A stretch of 64,000 nucleotides of DNA. It comes from Lutimaribacter_A marinistellae. Lineage in GTDB: Bacteria; Pseudomonadota; Alphaproteobacteria; Rhodobacterales; Rhodobacteraceae. The position numbers and the translations under genes are program-made. The stretch covers positions 62,001 through 126,000 of the forward strand of contig NZ_JBHRXI010000002.1 of assembly GCF_042648365.1 (NCBI RefSeq), in the 5' to 3' direction. This document shows, in pieces, positions 43,233-51,204 of this stretch. Position 1 is the stretch's first letter; the number at the start of each line of letters is the position of its first letter. The notes beneath the pieces were generated by a model. The model did not search any database. It saw nothing but the letters and a program-made list of their open reading frames with translations, and was not told the origin of the DNA.

Positions 43233-44618
43233 TCATGCATCAGGCGGCTGTTCAAGCAGGGCGGTGAGCGTGGTGACATCCGGTGCGTCGTGCAAACCCT
43301 GGACTGCGCGTATCAGCGCAGCTTGTCGTTCTGGGGAGTAGACGGTGCCGGTGACCTCGGCGAACTTGTCGTCAAGCACGCTTTGGGGCAGTGGCTCTTC
43401 GGGGTAGCCGCGCGCGATCTTTCCAGTCGCCGAAACCTGCCGGCCGTCCGTCAATGTCAGCGTGACGTCGCCCATGTAGAAATCGGGAAAGGCATCGTTG
43501 AACGCCCCCGTGTCGCGGATCACTGTGGCAGCGTTGGCAAGACGGGCGACCTCGGGCTCGGTCTTGCGTCGATCCGTGAACAGGTCGAGAAAGGACAGCC
43601 GCCCCATCGCAGCGCGCACGGGCAGAATGTACTGTGCCGAATGACCCTTGAGGGGGTTGTCGTCGACGCAATGCGCGCCCGCTTCGGCAAAGCGCAGCGA
43701 AAGGCCGTCGATCTGCTCCGATTTCAGGTCATGGTCTTCGATCAGTCGCACCAGCGCATCCAGCGCAGGATGCAGGAAGGAAACACAAGGGTAAGGCTTG
43801 ATCGCAAGCTCCATCACGCCATCCCAGACCTCACCCAACCCGTGGGTAAGGTGCCCCGGATCGGCCACGCCGCTATAGGCGTCGAGCACGACATGTCCGC
43901 CGTCAAAGATACGGTCAGGCGCGCCGAACCCCTGCTTGGCCAACATGGCCGACATCACCCCGTTGCGCGCGGCCAGTCCCATCTGAAAGGGGCGGGCATC
44001 CTCGCGCGGGTCGTCCTGCCACGCCAGCAAGCCGCTGGTTTGCAGCGCGGCAAGCCCAAGGGCGCGCGCAGTCTGCTCAGGCTCGAGCCGCAGCAGAAAG
44101 GCCGAGGCGGCGGCGGCCCCGAAACTACCCGCGATGGCCGAGGGGTGAAAACCGCGCGCATAAAGCTCACGCGGGTTCATCGCCATCGAGACGCGGCAGG
44201 TGATCTCGCATCCCAGCGCCACGGCGGCGAGCGCATCGGCCCCGCTGCGCCCGTGGGTTTCGCACAGGGCAAGCGCGGTCGGGATCATCACGGCGACCGG
44301 GTGGAGGATCGCCTCGGGGTGGTGAGGTTCGAAATCGGCGGCATAGCCAAGCGTTCCGTTGGCCAGCGCTGCGGTGACCGGGTCCGTCTTGCGGCCCCTC
44401 CCGATCAGGGTCGCCTGGCCATTTCCACCGACCGCTTCGGCAAAGGCACCAATGCCTTGCGCGGCGGTCACGTCAGAGTGGGTCGCCGCGCAGAGCACAC
44501 CGAGACCATCACTGGTAAGCACGCGGGTATAGGCCATCACGTCTTCAGGCAGGACCTGCGGGCTGAAATCCGCGATAAATCTGGCAAGCTGGTCGGTGAT
44601 CGGGGCACGCGCGGTCAT
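43233..44618 (-). CDS. MmgE/PrpD-family protein
   Basis: This 461-residue protein belongs to the family of 2-methylcitrate dehydratase (PrpD), cis-aconitate decarboxylase and iminodisuccinate epimerase. Recognisable parts are the GYAADFEPHHPEAILHPVAVMIPTAL region (written in part), GFHPSAIAGSFGAAAA and KPYPCVSFLHPALDA. It probably acts on a di- or tricarboxylate by moving or removing a proton next to a carboxyl group. No other methylcitrate-cycle genes are present, so a propionate role is unlikely. Divergent from the aspartate-dehydrogenase-like gene across an ATGTATACAT site. Confidence 0.9.
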   Translation of the reverse strand: MTARAPITDQLARFIADFSPQVLPEDVMAYTRVLTSDGLGVLCAATHSDVTAAQGIGAFAEAVGGNGQATLIGRGRKTDPVTAALANGTLGYAADFEPHHPEAILHPVAVMIPTALALCETHGRSGADALAAVALGCEITCRVSMAMNPRELYARGFHPSAIAGSFGAAAASAFLLRLEPEQTARALGLAALQTSGLLAWQDDPREDARPFQMGLAARNGVMSAMLAKQGFGAPDRIFDGGHVVLDAYSGVADPGHLTHGLGEVWDGVMELAIKPYPCVSFLHPALDALVRLIEDHDLKSEQIDGLSLRFAEAGAHCVDDNPLKGHSAQYILPVRAAMGRLSFLDLFTDRRKTEPEVARLANAATVIRDTGAFNDAFPDFYMGDVTLTLTDGRQVSATGKIARGYPEEPLPQSVLDDKFAEVTGTVYSPERQAALIRAVQGLHDAPDVTTLTALLEQPPDA

Positions 44619-44659
44619 CAGGGCCTCCTGTCCGGTCTCGTTTCATGTTGCATGAATAA

Positions 44660-44669
44660 ATGTATACAT
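44660..44669. promoter_or_regulatory. ATGTATACAT palindrome, divergent MmgE/PrpD / aspartate dehydrogenase promoter
   Basis: This is a fully symmetrical 10-bp copy of the region's shared motif, followed 5 bases later by a near half-copy (GAATACATA). It lies in the 101-base gap between divergent genes. Confidence 0.65.
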
Positions 44670-44719
44670 GCAAGAATACATATTGACCCAAAAGGGTGAT
44701 TTCACGCGGAAGGATTGTC

Positions 44720-45538
44720 ATGGCCAAACCGAAACGGATCATTCTGGGTGGCTTCGGCAATATAGGACGCCAGCTTGCGCGACGCTTGGGCGGCGGTGCA
44801 GATCCCGATCTGAGCATCGCGGCCATCGTCGCGCGGGACAAGGACAAGGCCGCGCGGGCGGCGGAGGAATTGGGCCTCGACGTGCCGATTATCACCTCTG
44901 CCGAGGCGCCCGGCTTTGACGCGATCCTGGTGGAGTGTTCGACCTATGACGGCTTCCGCGACGTGGTGGAGCCGACCTTGCGCGCCGGTGGCCATGTCGT
45001 GGCGGTCAGCGTTGGCGCGCTGGCCAAGAATCTGGACCTGATCGACATCGCCCAAGACAGCGACGCCGTTTTACAGATCGCGGGCGGCACCCTGCCGGGG
45101 ATCGACATCATCCGCGCGGCGGCCGAGGACGAGATTGACGAGGTCCTGTTGACCTCGCACATCAACCCGGCCTCTTTCGCGCATGAACCCTATGTGAAGG
45201 AACACGGTATCGACCTCGATGCCGCTGCCGCCGGACCTGTCGAGGTTTTCGAGGGCAGCGCGCGCGAGGCGGCGGGGTACTTTCCGCGCCATTTCAACGT
45301 CGCGGTGACGCTCGGGCTGGCGGGGATCGGGCTGGACCGGACACGGGTGCGCATTCGCGCCGACGGAACCTTGCCCGGCGCGCGACACCGGTTGACGGTC
45401 AAGGCGCGCGCGGTCGAGCTGGACATGGAATCGCAGAACTTCCCCTCGCCCGACAACAATCGCACCAGCATGGTTGTCGCGCTGAGCATCCTGGCCGCGT
45501 TGCGCCACGATACCGCAACGCTGCGCATCGGCAGTTGA
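44720..45538 (+). CDS. L-aspartate dehydrogenase-like NAD(P)-dependent enzyme
   Basis: The 272-residue protein has an N-terminal Rossmann motif (GGFGNIGRQLARRL) and the C-terminal domain of aspartate dehydrogenase (NadX-like). Typical segments are VECSTYDGFRDV, HVVAVSVGALA and, near the end, FPRHFNVAVTLGLAGIGLDRT. The family oxidatively deaminates L-aspartate to iminoaspartate/oxaloacetate. No nadA/nadC genes are near, so a catabolic role on aspartate or an analogue is more likely than NAD synthesis. Start follows GGAAGGATTGTC. Confidence 0.88.
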   Translation: MAKPKRIILGGFGNIGRQLARRLGGGADPDLSIAAIVARDKDKAARAAEELGLDVPIITSAEAPGFDAILVECSTYDGFRDVVEPTLRAGGHVVAVSVGALAKNLDLIDIAQDSDAVLQIAGGTLPGIDIIRAAAEDEIDEVLLTSHINPASFAHEPYVKEHGIDLDAAAAGPVEVFEGSAREAAGYFPRHFNVAVTLGLAGIGLDRTRVRIRADGTLPGARHRLTVKARAVELDMESQNFPSPDNNRTSMVVALSILAALRHDTATLRIGS

Positions 45539-45674
45539 CCGTGGCCGAGCGAGCAGAAGCACGCATCGCGCGATGGTCAGTGGTCCGCCAAGCGCACTTT
45601 CGCAAATGGGTGACTGGCGATCATGACCTGTATGGGTCACGGGAGCGGCGGCACCAAACCGCCGTTTCCGTGGA

Positions 45675-47600
45675 TCATTGACCGGCATCTCCACGCGGTG
45701 GCGGTGTCCAGCCGCGCTCGGAACGGTCGTGATTTTCGGCGCGATCGGTACTCATCAGGTCGAACAGGGTCTGCTGGTGGGCGCGCATGGTATCGACATA
45801 GTTGCGTGATACGCCCTCTGCATTCCAGGCATCGCGCAGGTTGTTGAGCGACTGGAAATCATGTGCGCGGAACTTGCGCCGGGCGGTTTCCGCGCGGAAC
45901 GGATGATACCCCATCTCGACAAGAGCGTCGCGGCCCATGGCAAGCGCCGCCTCAAAGGTTTCTCGCTGCGCAAGATGCGCGCCCGCATTTTCCAACTCGT
46001 AGACATGATGTCGGTCATGGGCCCGGGCGTGGATGCGCACATGCGGGTAGGCATGCGCCACATGCGCCACCAGCTGTGTCTGCTTCTCGCGATCATCCAG
46101 TGCCGCAACGAACAGGTCAGCCTCTTCCAGCCCCGCGCCGTGCAGCAGGTCGGGCCTCAGTGCATCGCCGTAAAAGGCCCGAAAGCCGATGCGCGACAGG
46201 TTCTCGATCGTTTCGGGGTCATGGTCCAGAACCGTCACCGTGTGGCCGTTCGTCATCAGAAGGCGCGTGACGATCTGCCCAACCCGGCCCATGCCCGCAA
46301 TAATGACACTCCCTTGCTGGTCTACCGTGTCAGCCGGCCGGTCCGAGGTCGAAACTGAGCGCGGCGCAAGGACCTTTTCGTAGAGGATGAAGGTCAGGGG
46401 CGTCAGGACCATCGTCAGCGCGACAACCAGCGTCATCGGTTTCACGATGTCGGGCTGCAACACCCCGGCACTGCTGGCAAAGCCGAAAAGCACAAAGGCG
46501 AATTCACCTGCCTGGGCAAGTCCGAGGGTAAAGAGCCAGCGATCAGCGCCCTTCAGGCCGAACGCCGTGCCCAAGACGTATAGCAATGCCCCTTTGAGGA
46601 CCATGAGCCCGACAGCAAGACCGACCAAGCCAGCCGGGTTCGACAGGAGCAGGCCGAAATCGATGCCCGCACCGACGGTGAGAAAGAACAGGCCCAGCAA
46701 CAGGCCCTTGAACGGTTCAATGTCGGATTCAAGCTCGTGACGATATTCGGAATCCGACAGGACGACGCCGGCCAGAAATGTGCCAAGTGCAGGAGAAAGG
46801 CCGACATAGGTCATCAGCAGGGCAATGCCGATCACCAGCATGAGCGCCGCGGCGGTAAAGATCTCGCGCAGCTTCGACTCGGCGATAAAGCGAAAGATCG
46901 GTCGCATGATCGTTCGGCCCGCTACGATGATCCCCGCGATGATGGCGAGGATGGCCAGTACCTGACCCCATTCCGGAAGGGTTTCGAAGGCTGTAGGGGC
47001 GGCGTGACCGTCAGCTGGCGTCGCGGCATGCGCCGCGCCCCACGGATTGTCCGAGGGTGCAAAGGCATGGCCGTCCAGCAAGGGTGGGCCACCCACCGCC
47101 AGCAGCGGCATGAGCGCCAGCATCGGGATGACGGCGATGTCCTGCGTCAGCAACACGGAAAAGGCGCTTTGCCCGCCATTGCTGCGCATCCAGCCCTTTT
47201 CGTTGAGCGTTTGCAGTACGATGGCGGTCGATGACAGGGCAAGGATCATGCCAAGCGCCACGGCGGCCTGCCAGGTGAGGTCGAAGAGCAGGCCGAACGC
47301 GGCCATGGCGAGCGTGGTGCCAACGACCTGTAACCCGCCGAGGCCCAGTAGCTGCGTGCGCATCCGCCAGAGCATCGCGGGCTGTAACTCCAGCCCGACG
47401 AGGAACAGCATCATGACCACACCGAATTCCGCGAAATGCTGGATCTCGACGGTTTCGCCGCCCACGATGCCCAGGGCCGGTCCGATGACCACACCCGCGA
47501 TGAGGTAGCCAAGGACCGAACCAAGGCCAAGCCGTTTGGCAATCGGCACCGCGATGACGGCGGCGACGAGATAGACAAAGGCGGTGGACAACAGCTCCAT
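45675..47600 (-). CDS. CPA2-family K+/H+ antiporter with RCK (TrkA-N) domain, KefB/KefC type
   Basis: The 641-residue protein has a CPA2 exchanger domain of about twelve helices (residues 1-390; GLGSVLGYLIAGVVIGP near the start, GTFLAGVVLSDSEYRHELE in the core). A cytoplasmic RCK domain follows at about 430-550 with the nucleotide motif GMGRVGQ and an acidic partner in VLDHDPE. KefB/C antiporters are held shut by glutathione and opened by glutathione adducts to acidify the cytoplasm during electrophile stress. Its ATG overlaps the stop of the KefF-like gene, which strongly supports this subgroup. Confidence 0.9.
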   Translation of the reverse strand: MELLSTAFVYLVAAVIAVPIAKRLGLGSVLGYLIAGVVIGPALGIVGGETVEIQHFAEFGVVMMLFLVGLELQPAMLWRMRTQLLGLGGLQVVGTTLAMAAFGLLFDLTWQAAVALGMILALSSTAIVLQTLNEKGWMRSNGGQSAFSVLLTQDIAVIPMLALMPLLAVGGPPLLDGHAFAPSDNPWGAAHAATPADGHAAPTAFETLPEWGQVLAILAIIAGIIVAGRTIMRPIFRFIAESKLREIFTAAALMLVIGIALLMTYVGLSPALGTFLAGVVLSDSEYRHELESDIEPFKGLLLGLFFLTVGAGIDFGLLLSNPAGLVGLAVGLMVLKGALLYVLGTAFGLKGADRWLFTLGLAQAGEFAFVLFGFASSAGVLQPDIVKPMTLVVALTMVLTPLTFILYEKVLAPRSVSTSDRPADTVDQQGSVIIAGMGRVGQIVTRLLMTNGHTVTVLDHDPETIENLSRIGFRAFYGDALRPDLLHGAGLEEADLFVAALDDREKQTQLVAHVAHAYPHVRIHARAHDRHHVYELENAGAHLAQRETFEAALAMGRDALVEMGYHPFRAETARRKFRAHDFQSLNNLRDAWNAEGVSRNYVDTMRAHQQTLFDLMSTDRAENHDRSERGWTPPPRGDAGQ

Positions 47601-48214
47601 CACGCGGTCTCCGGGCTGGCGGCGAGGGTGGCCGCGATGTCGTTGAGCGTCAGCGCCTTGCGCGCAGCGGGAATGTTCAGCGTATCGTCGCGCAGGGCGG
47701 TCAGCAGGGCGCGCCATTGCCCAAGGTGAACCGCGTCGCGGCCGTCCTCCTCGGCCTTGCCCGCGCTGAACAAGGTGAAGGGCGCGAGGTAACGCATCCT
47801 GCACAGGTCTGCGGATTTCTCGAACGGGGCCAGCAGATCGCGCAAATGGGCGCCATTGGCGCCGTCCGGATGATATGTCTGTGCAGCGGCTCCGCAGGTA
47901 ACGGCCTGCATCATCACCTTGTTGTCCAGCGCATGACCGTCCTGCCCGTAGGCAAAGCCGTGTTCGAAAACCAGGTCGATCCACTCCTTCATCAGGGCGG
48001 GGCAGGAATACCAGTAAACCGGGTGCAGAAAGATGACCGCGTCATGCGTGACAAGCCGCGCCTGTTCGTGAGGGATGTCGATGTGGAACGTGGGGTATTC
48101 GGCGTAGAGATCCACGCAGGTGATACCGGGCAGTTCCTGCGCGATACGGAACATCGGGCCGTTGATCTCGGACCGGTCGAGCCGGGGATGCGCGAGGTAG
48201 ACGATCGGACGCAT
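47600..48214 (-). CDS. kefF: KefF-like flavodoxin-fold NAD(P)H:quinone oxidoreductase
   Basis: The 204-residue protein has the flavodoxin-fold quinone reductase pattern: an N-terminal VYLAHPRLDRSEIN, then FHIDIPHEQARLVTHDAVIFLHPVYWYSCPALMKEWID (seen in part) and a GFAYGQDG segment. KefF is the ancillary subunit needed for full KefC activity and also reduces quinones. The gene ends on the antiporter start codon. ATG at 48214 follows GGAG; the longer frame to 48268 lacks family resemblance. It may protect against quinones made by the neighbouring aromatic pathway (inference). Confidence 0.88.
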   Translation of the reverse strand: MRPIVYLAHPRLDRSEINGPMFRIAQELPGITCVDLYAEYPTFHIDIPHEQARLVTHDAVIFLHPVYWYSCPALMKEWIDLVFEHGFAYGQDGHALDNKVMMQAVTCGAAAQTYHPDGANGAHLRDLLAPFEKSADLCRMRYLAPFTLFSAGKAEEDGRDAVHLGQWRALLTALRDDTLNIPAARKALTLNDIAATLAASPETA

Positions 48215-48311
48215 CACATGCTCCGACGTTCGGGGGAAGGGGCGGGAAGGGAGAAGGGCATTGGGCAATCCTTGTCGGCCGGGCGGGGACTCGCCGGATC
48301 TTGGATTGCAG

Positions 48312-48335
48312 GTATACAGATATCAACCAGTATAC
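48312..48335. promoter_or_regulatory. Two GTATAC palindromes 18 bp apart upstream of kefF
   Basis: GTATAC occurs at 48312-48317 and 48330-48335, in the gap between kefF and the tail of the TetR gene. Neither has the outer T/A of the TGTATACA sites. They may form an operator for a redox regulator, or may simply overlap promoter elements. Confidence 0.35.
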
Positions 48336-48402
48336 TTTTGGTAACTTGGTCCGACGCTTCAGCAGACGCTGGACCATGAAGAGGCTGCCGCTTTTGCGGC
48401 GG

Positions 48403-49113
48403 TCACGATTTGACGAGTTCGATACCGGCTTCTTCTGCGCGCTTTTTGCTGCGCTCCAGCAAACCTGTGTTGGACACGACAAGCTCGGGCAGGTCACGCT
48501 TCACCAGTTCTTGCGCATCCGCAGGTGAAAGCCCGAGACCGCGAAGGATCGCGGCAACGGATTCATCGGCATCCGTCTCATCGCCATTACCGATGCTGAG
48601 CCGATAGACGGTGATAACCGCAGTTCCACGGATGAGATCCAGTGCAACGGTCATGGGCATGTTGATGAACCGGCCCTGCGCAATGCCCTGGCGGATATGG
48701 ACAGGCAGATAATCGTAGATCAGGTTGCCCGGCCCACCGGATTCCAACCCTGCACGCGCGGTGAACCGACCCAGAAGGGGATAACGGCGCGCGGTTTCGA
48801 TGAACAGGCGTATGCCGGTGGCCAGCCGTTCGGCCGGGTCGGGAAGGGTACTGACCTTATGTTCGATGATCTCGACAAGCTCGTCGCCAAGCTGATCGCC
48901 TGCCGCGGACAACAACTCCTGGTTCGAGCGGAAATAATTGTAGAATGTCCCGCGTGACACGCCGGCCGTTGCGATGACGTCATCGATCACGGACGCATCC
49001 ACGCCTTTTTCGGCAAACACCAGCACGGCGCTCTCGATCAGGCGTTCGCGCATCTTGGCACGTCGTGCAGCAGCGGCACGTGTCCGGTGGTCTGTTTCGG
49101 GCTTCGTGGCCAT
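48403..49113 (-). CDS. TetR-family transcriptional regulator of the meta-cleavage operon (probable)
   Basis: This 236-residue TetR regulator has an N-terminal HTH (VIDDVIATAGVSRGTFYNYF, about residues 42-61) preceded by an Arg/Ala-rich stretch. The C-terminal ligand domain is helical. It is divergent from the aromatic operon, with a 107-base gap carrying two TGAC-N6-GTCA repeats. It most likely represses that operon and itself until an aromatic acid or ring-cleavage product binds. The ligand is unknown. Confidence 0.9.
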   Translation of the reverse strand: MATKPETDHRTRAAAARRAKMRERLIESAVLVFAEKGVDASVIDDVIATAGVSRGTFYNYFRSNQELLSAAGDQLGDELVEIIEHKVSTLPDPAERLATGIRLFIETARRYPLLGRFTARAGLESGGPGNLIYDYLPVHIRQGIAQGRFINMPMTVALDLIRGTAVITVYRLSIGNGDETDADESVAAILRGLGLSPADAQELVKRDLPELVVSNTGLLERSKKRAEEAGIELVKS

Positions 49114-49164
49114 CTTCCTGCTCCTGTTTCACTCTTCTTTACCGCAGCTTACAAGAAAGTAAAA

Positions 49165-49196
49165 ATGACACTTGCGTCATAATGACGAAATTGTCA
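49165..49196. promoter_or_regulatory. Paired TGAC-N6-GTCA inverted repeats, probable TetR operator
   Basis: ATGAC-N6-GTCAT at 49165-49180 and TGAC-N6-GTCA at 49183-49196 have centres 17 bp apart, in the gap between the TetR gene and the first catabolic gene. Paired operators of this spacing suit binding of two TetR dimers side by side. They lie 25 bases or more from the hydrolase start, where promoter elements would be. Confidence 0.65.
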
Positions 49197-49220
49197 GCAT
49201 ACTTCAAACAGGAGGAATTC

Positions 49221-50090
49221 ATGCTGCAAACACCAGATCCAGAAGGCTTGAAAGAGCAGGTCGTTGCCGTCGGGGCGCGCGAAATCCATGTTACGGAAGT
49301 GGGCGACGGGCCAGTCGTCATCAAGTTGCACGGTGGCGGGCCCGGCGCGTCGGGGATGTCCAATTTCTCAAGGAACGTTTCCACCCTGGCCCAGAGGTTT
49401 CGCGTCATCGTGCCGGACATGCCGGGATATGGTCAGTCGACCAAGAGGTTGGACCAGTCCGACGTTTTCGGTGACCTGGCGCATTCGATGATCGGCTTGA
49501 TGGACGCGCTTGGGATCGAACGGGCCAGCGTGGTCGGCAATTCGCTTGGGGGTGCGACGGCGCTGCGCATGGCGATGGACCATCCCGGCCGGATCGACCG
49601 TCTCGTCCTTATGGGGCCGGGCGGAGTAGGAGGCCTGCAGGGCGGGCCGAGCCTGGGGCTGCAAAAGCTTATCGGTTACTACAAGGGCGACGGCCCCAGC
49701 CGCGAAAAACTGGCCGAGTTCCTGCGGGAGTTCCTGGTCGCCGACGGAACCGCCGTATCGGACGAGATGATCGAGGCGCGCTACCGGGCGTCGATCGACC
49801 CCGAGGTAGTCGCCAACCCGCCGCTTCAGGTACCCAACGATCCGCAGGCCATGGCGCGGCTGGACCTGTCGGCAGATCCGCGCATGACCCAGATCGATCA
49901 TCCGACGCTTGCCCTGTGGGGCGATGCAGACCGGGTGAACCTGCTTACGGGCGGGCACTGGCTTCGGGAAAACATGAAGTCTTGCGACCTCTACATCTTT
50001 GCCGGGGTCGGTCACTGGGTGCAGTGGGAACGCGCCGCTGAATTCAACGCGGTCTGTACTGCCTTCCTGTCGGCGAACGCCGACGTGTGA
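49221..50090 (+). CDS. Meta-cleavage product hydrolase (alpha/beta hydrolase, MhpC/BphD type)
   Basis: The 289-residue alpha/beta hydrolase would split the C-C bond of the ring-fission product (a 2-hydroxy-6-keto-2,4-dienoate). It shows LHGGGPGASGMSNF (oxyanion region), the nucleophile elbow GNSLGG with S108, Asp in the LWGDADRVN segment and His in the GVGHWVQWE segment. Start at 49221 follows a near-perfect AGGAGG; the frame open from 49065 is chance. It is the first gene of the operon, and the extradiol dioxygenase follows after a 128-base gap. Confidence 0.9.
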   Translation: MLQTPDPEGLKEQVVAVGAREIHVTEVGDGPVVIKLHGGGPGASGMSNFSRNVSTLAQRFRVIVPDMPGYGQSTKRLDQSDVFGDLAHSMIGLMDALGIERASVVGNSLGGATALRMAMDHPGRIDRLVLMGPGGVGGLQGGPSLGLQKLIGYYKGDGPSREKLAEFLREFLVADGTAVSDEMIEARYRASIDPEVVANPPLQVPNDPQAMARLDLSADPRMTQIDHPTLALWGDADRVNLLTGGHWLRENMKSCDLYIFAGVGHWVQWERAAEFNAVCTAFLSANADV

Positions 50091-50218
50091 AACATGCAGA
50101 TTGCTGATGAAAAAGATCCCGCCATCGTGGCGGGCACGGTCGGGATGTGCGCAGCACTCTTTCCGGCCGATCGCGGCACCCCCCTGAGCGCTGACCAGAG
50201 ATTTCCGGAGGAGACCCC

Positions 50219-51202
50219 ATGAAACTCAACACCGTCTATGACAAGGTCAAGACTGGCTACGTTGTTGCCACTACGACCGATATCGACGATTGGAAACGCT
50301 TTGGCGGAGAGGCGCTCGGGCTGCACATGGATGTGCGCGGGCCGGACTTGCTGAGCTTTCGCGTCGATGACCGCGAGCGGAGGCTGATCATCCGGAAGGG
50401 TGAGACGAATGACATCGCGACCATCGGTCTCGAGATCGCGAACGAGGATGCGTTGGAAACCATCCTGTCGCGGCTCAAGGAGCGCAGTGTCGACGTGACC
50501 GAGGTCGCAGGCAAGGAAGCCGACATTCGCGGTGTAGACCGGTTCTGGAAGCTGGTTGGCCCCAAGAAGATCGCCGTCGAGATGTTCCTGACGGCTCGCA
50601 CGATAGCCACGGCGCCAGAGATCAAGCCGAGCGGGTTCAAGGTTGACGAGGGCGGGCTGTGTCACCTTGCCATAACCTCGCGCGAACCCGCTTCGATGCT
50701 GGGCTTCTGGCGCGAGATCTTCGACGCAAGGACTTCGGACCAGATCGTCGAGAAGGTACCAGGCGTGGAGTTGTTGATCACCTTCACCCGGTTCAACGAG
50801 CGCCATCACTCGATTGCCGTGGCGGAAACAAAAGGGATGAAGATGGACCCGATGCCGGCGCGGATCCATCACATGGCGCTGGAAGTAGCCGATGTTCACG
50901 ACGTGATCGGGGCCTACGAACGCTGTCGGGCGCTTGGTTACAAGATCTCGATGTCGATCGGCAGGCACACCAATGATCACGCGATCTCATTCTACGTGCA
51001 GTCGCCCTCTGGCTTCGATGTCGAGTTCAGCTGCGACGGCATCCGCGTGAATGACGCTCTCGAGGATTTCCCTGAGGGCAAGGTTCACCATGGCATCTCT
51101 GAATGGGGGCACCTGCCCGAAGGTCGCGGCATCCGTGACGAGATCGCACAGTTGCGCCGTGGCGTCTCGTCGTTGTTCCGGCCCGAGTACAAGGTGTTCT
51201 GA
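50219..51202 (+). CDS. Type I (VOC) extradiol ring-cleavage dioxygenase
   Basis: The 327-residue two-module VOC dioxygenase resembles catechol 2,3-dioxygenase/BphC enzymes. The likely Fe(II) ligands are H149 (GLCHLA), H217 (IHHMALE) and E269 (FDVEF), with H250 as acid-base His. The stretch from that His to E269 follows the extradiol signature (FYVQSPSG), except for Ser where Asp/Glu/Asn/Thr/Ala is usual. It opens the ring of a catecholic substrate. It starts after CCGGAGGAG, and the hydroxylase gene begins two bases after its stop. Confidence 0.9.
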   Translation: MKLNTVYDKVKTGYVVATTTDIDDWKRFGGEALGLHMDVRGPDLLSFRVDDRERRLIIRKGETNDIATIGLEIANEDALETILSRLKERSVDVTEVAGKEADIRGVDRFWKLVGPKKIAVEMFLTARTIATAPEIKPSGFKVDEGGLCHLAITSREPASMLGFWREIFDARTSDQIVEKVPGVELLITFTRFNERHHSIAVAETKGMKMDPMPARIHHMALEVADVHDVIGAYERCRALGYKISMSIGRHTNDHAISFYVQSPSGFDVEFSCDGIRVNDALEDFPEGKVHHGISEWGHLPEGRGIRDEIAQLRRGVSSLFRPEYKVF

Positions 51203-51204
51203 TC

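Noticed and set aside
43233..44618. Assignment of the MmgE/PrpD gene to the 2-methylcitrate cycle
   Set aside because: No methylcitrate synthase or methylisocitrate lyase is present, and the neighbours point to a different carboxylate pathway.
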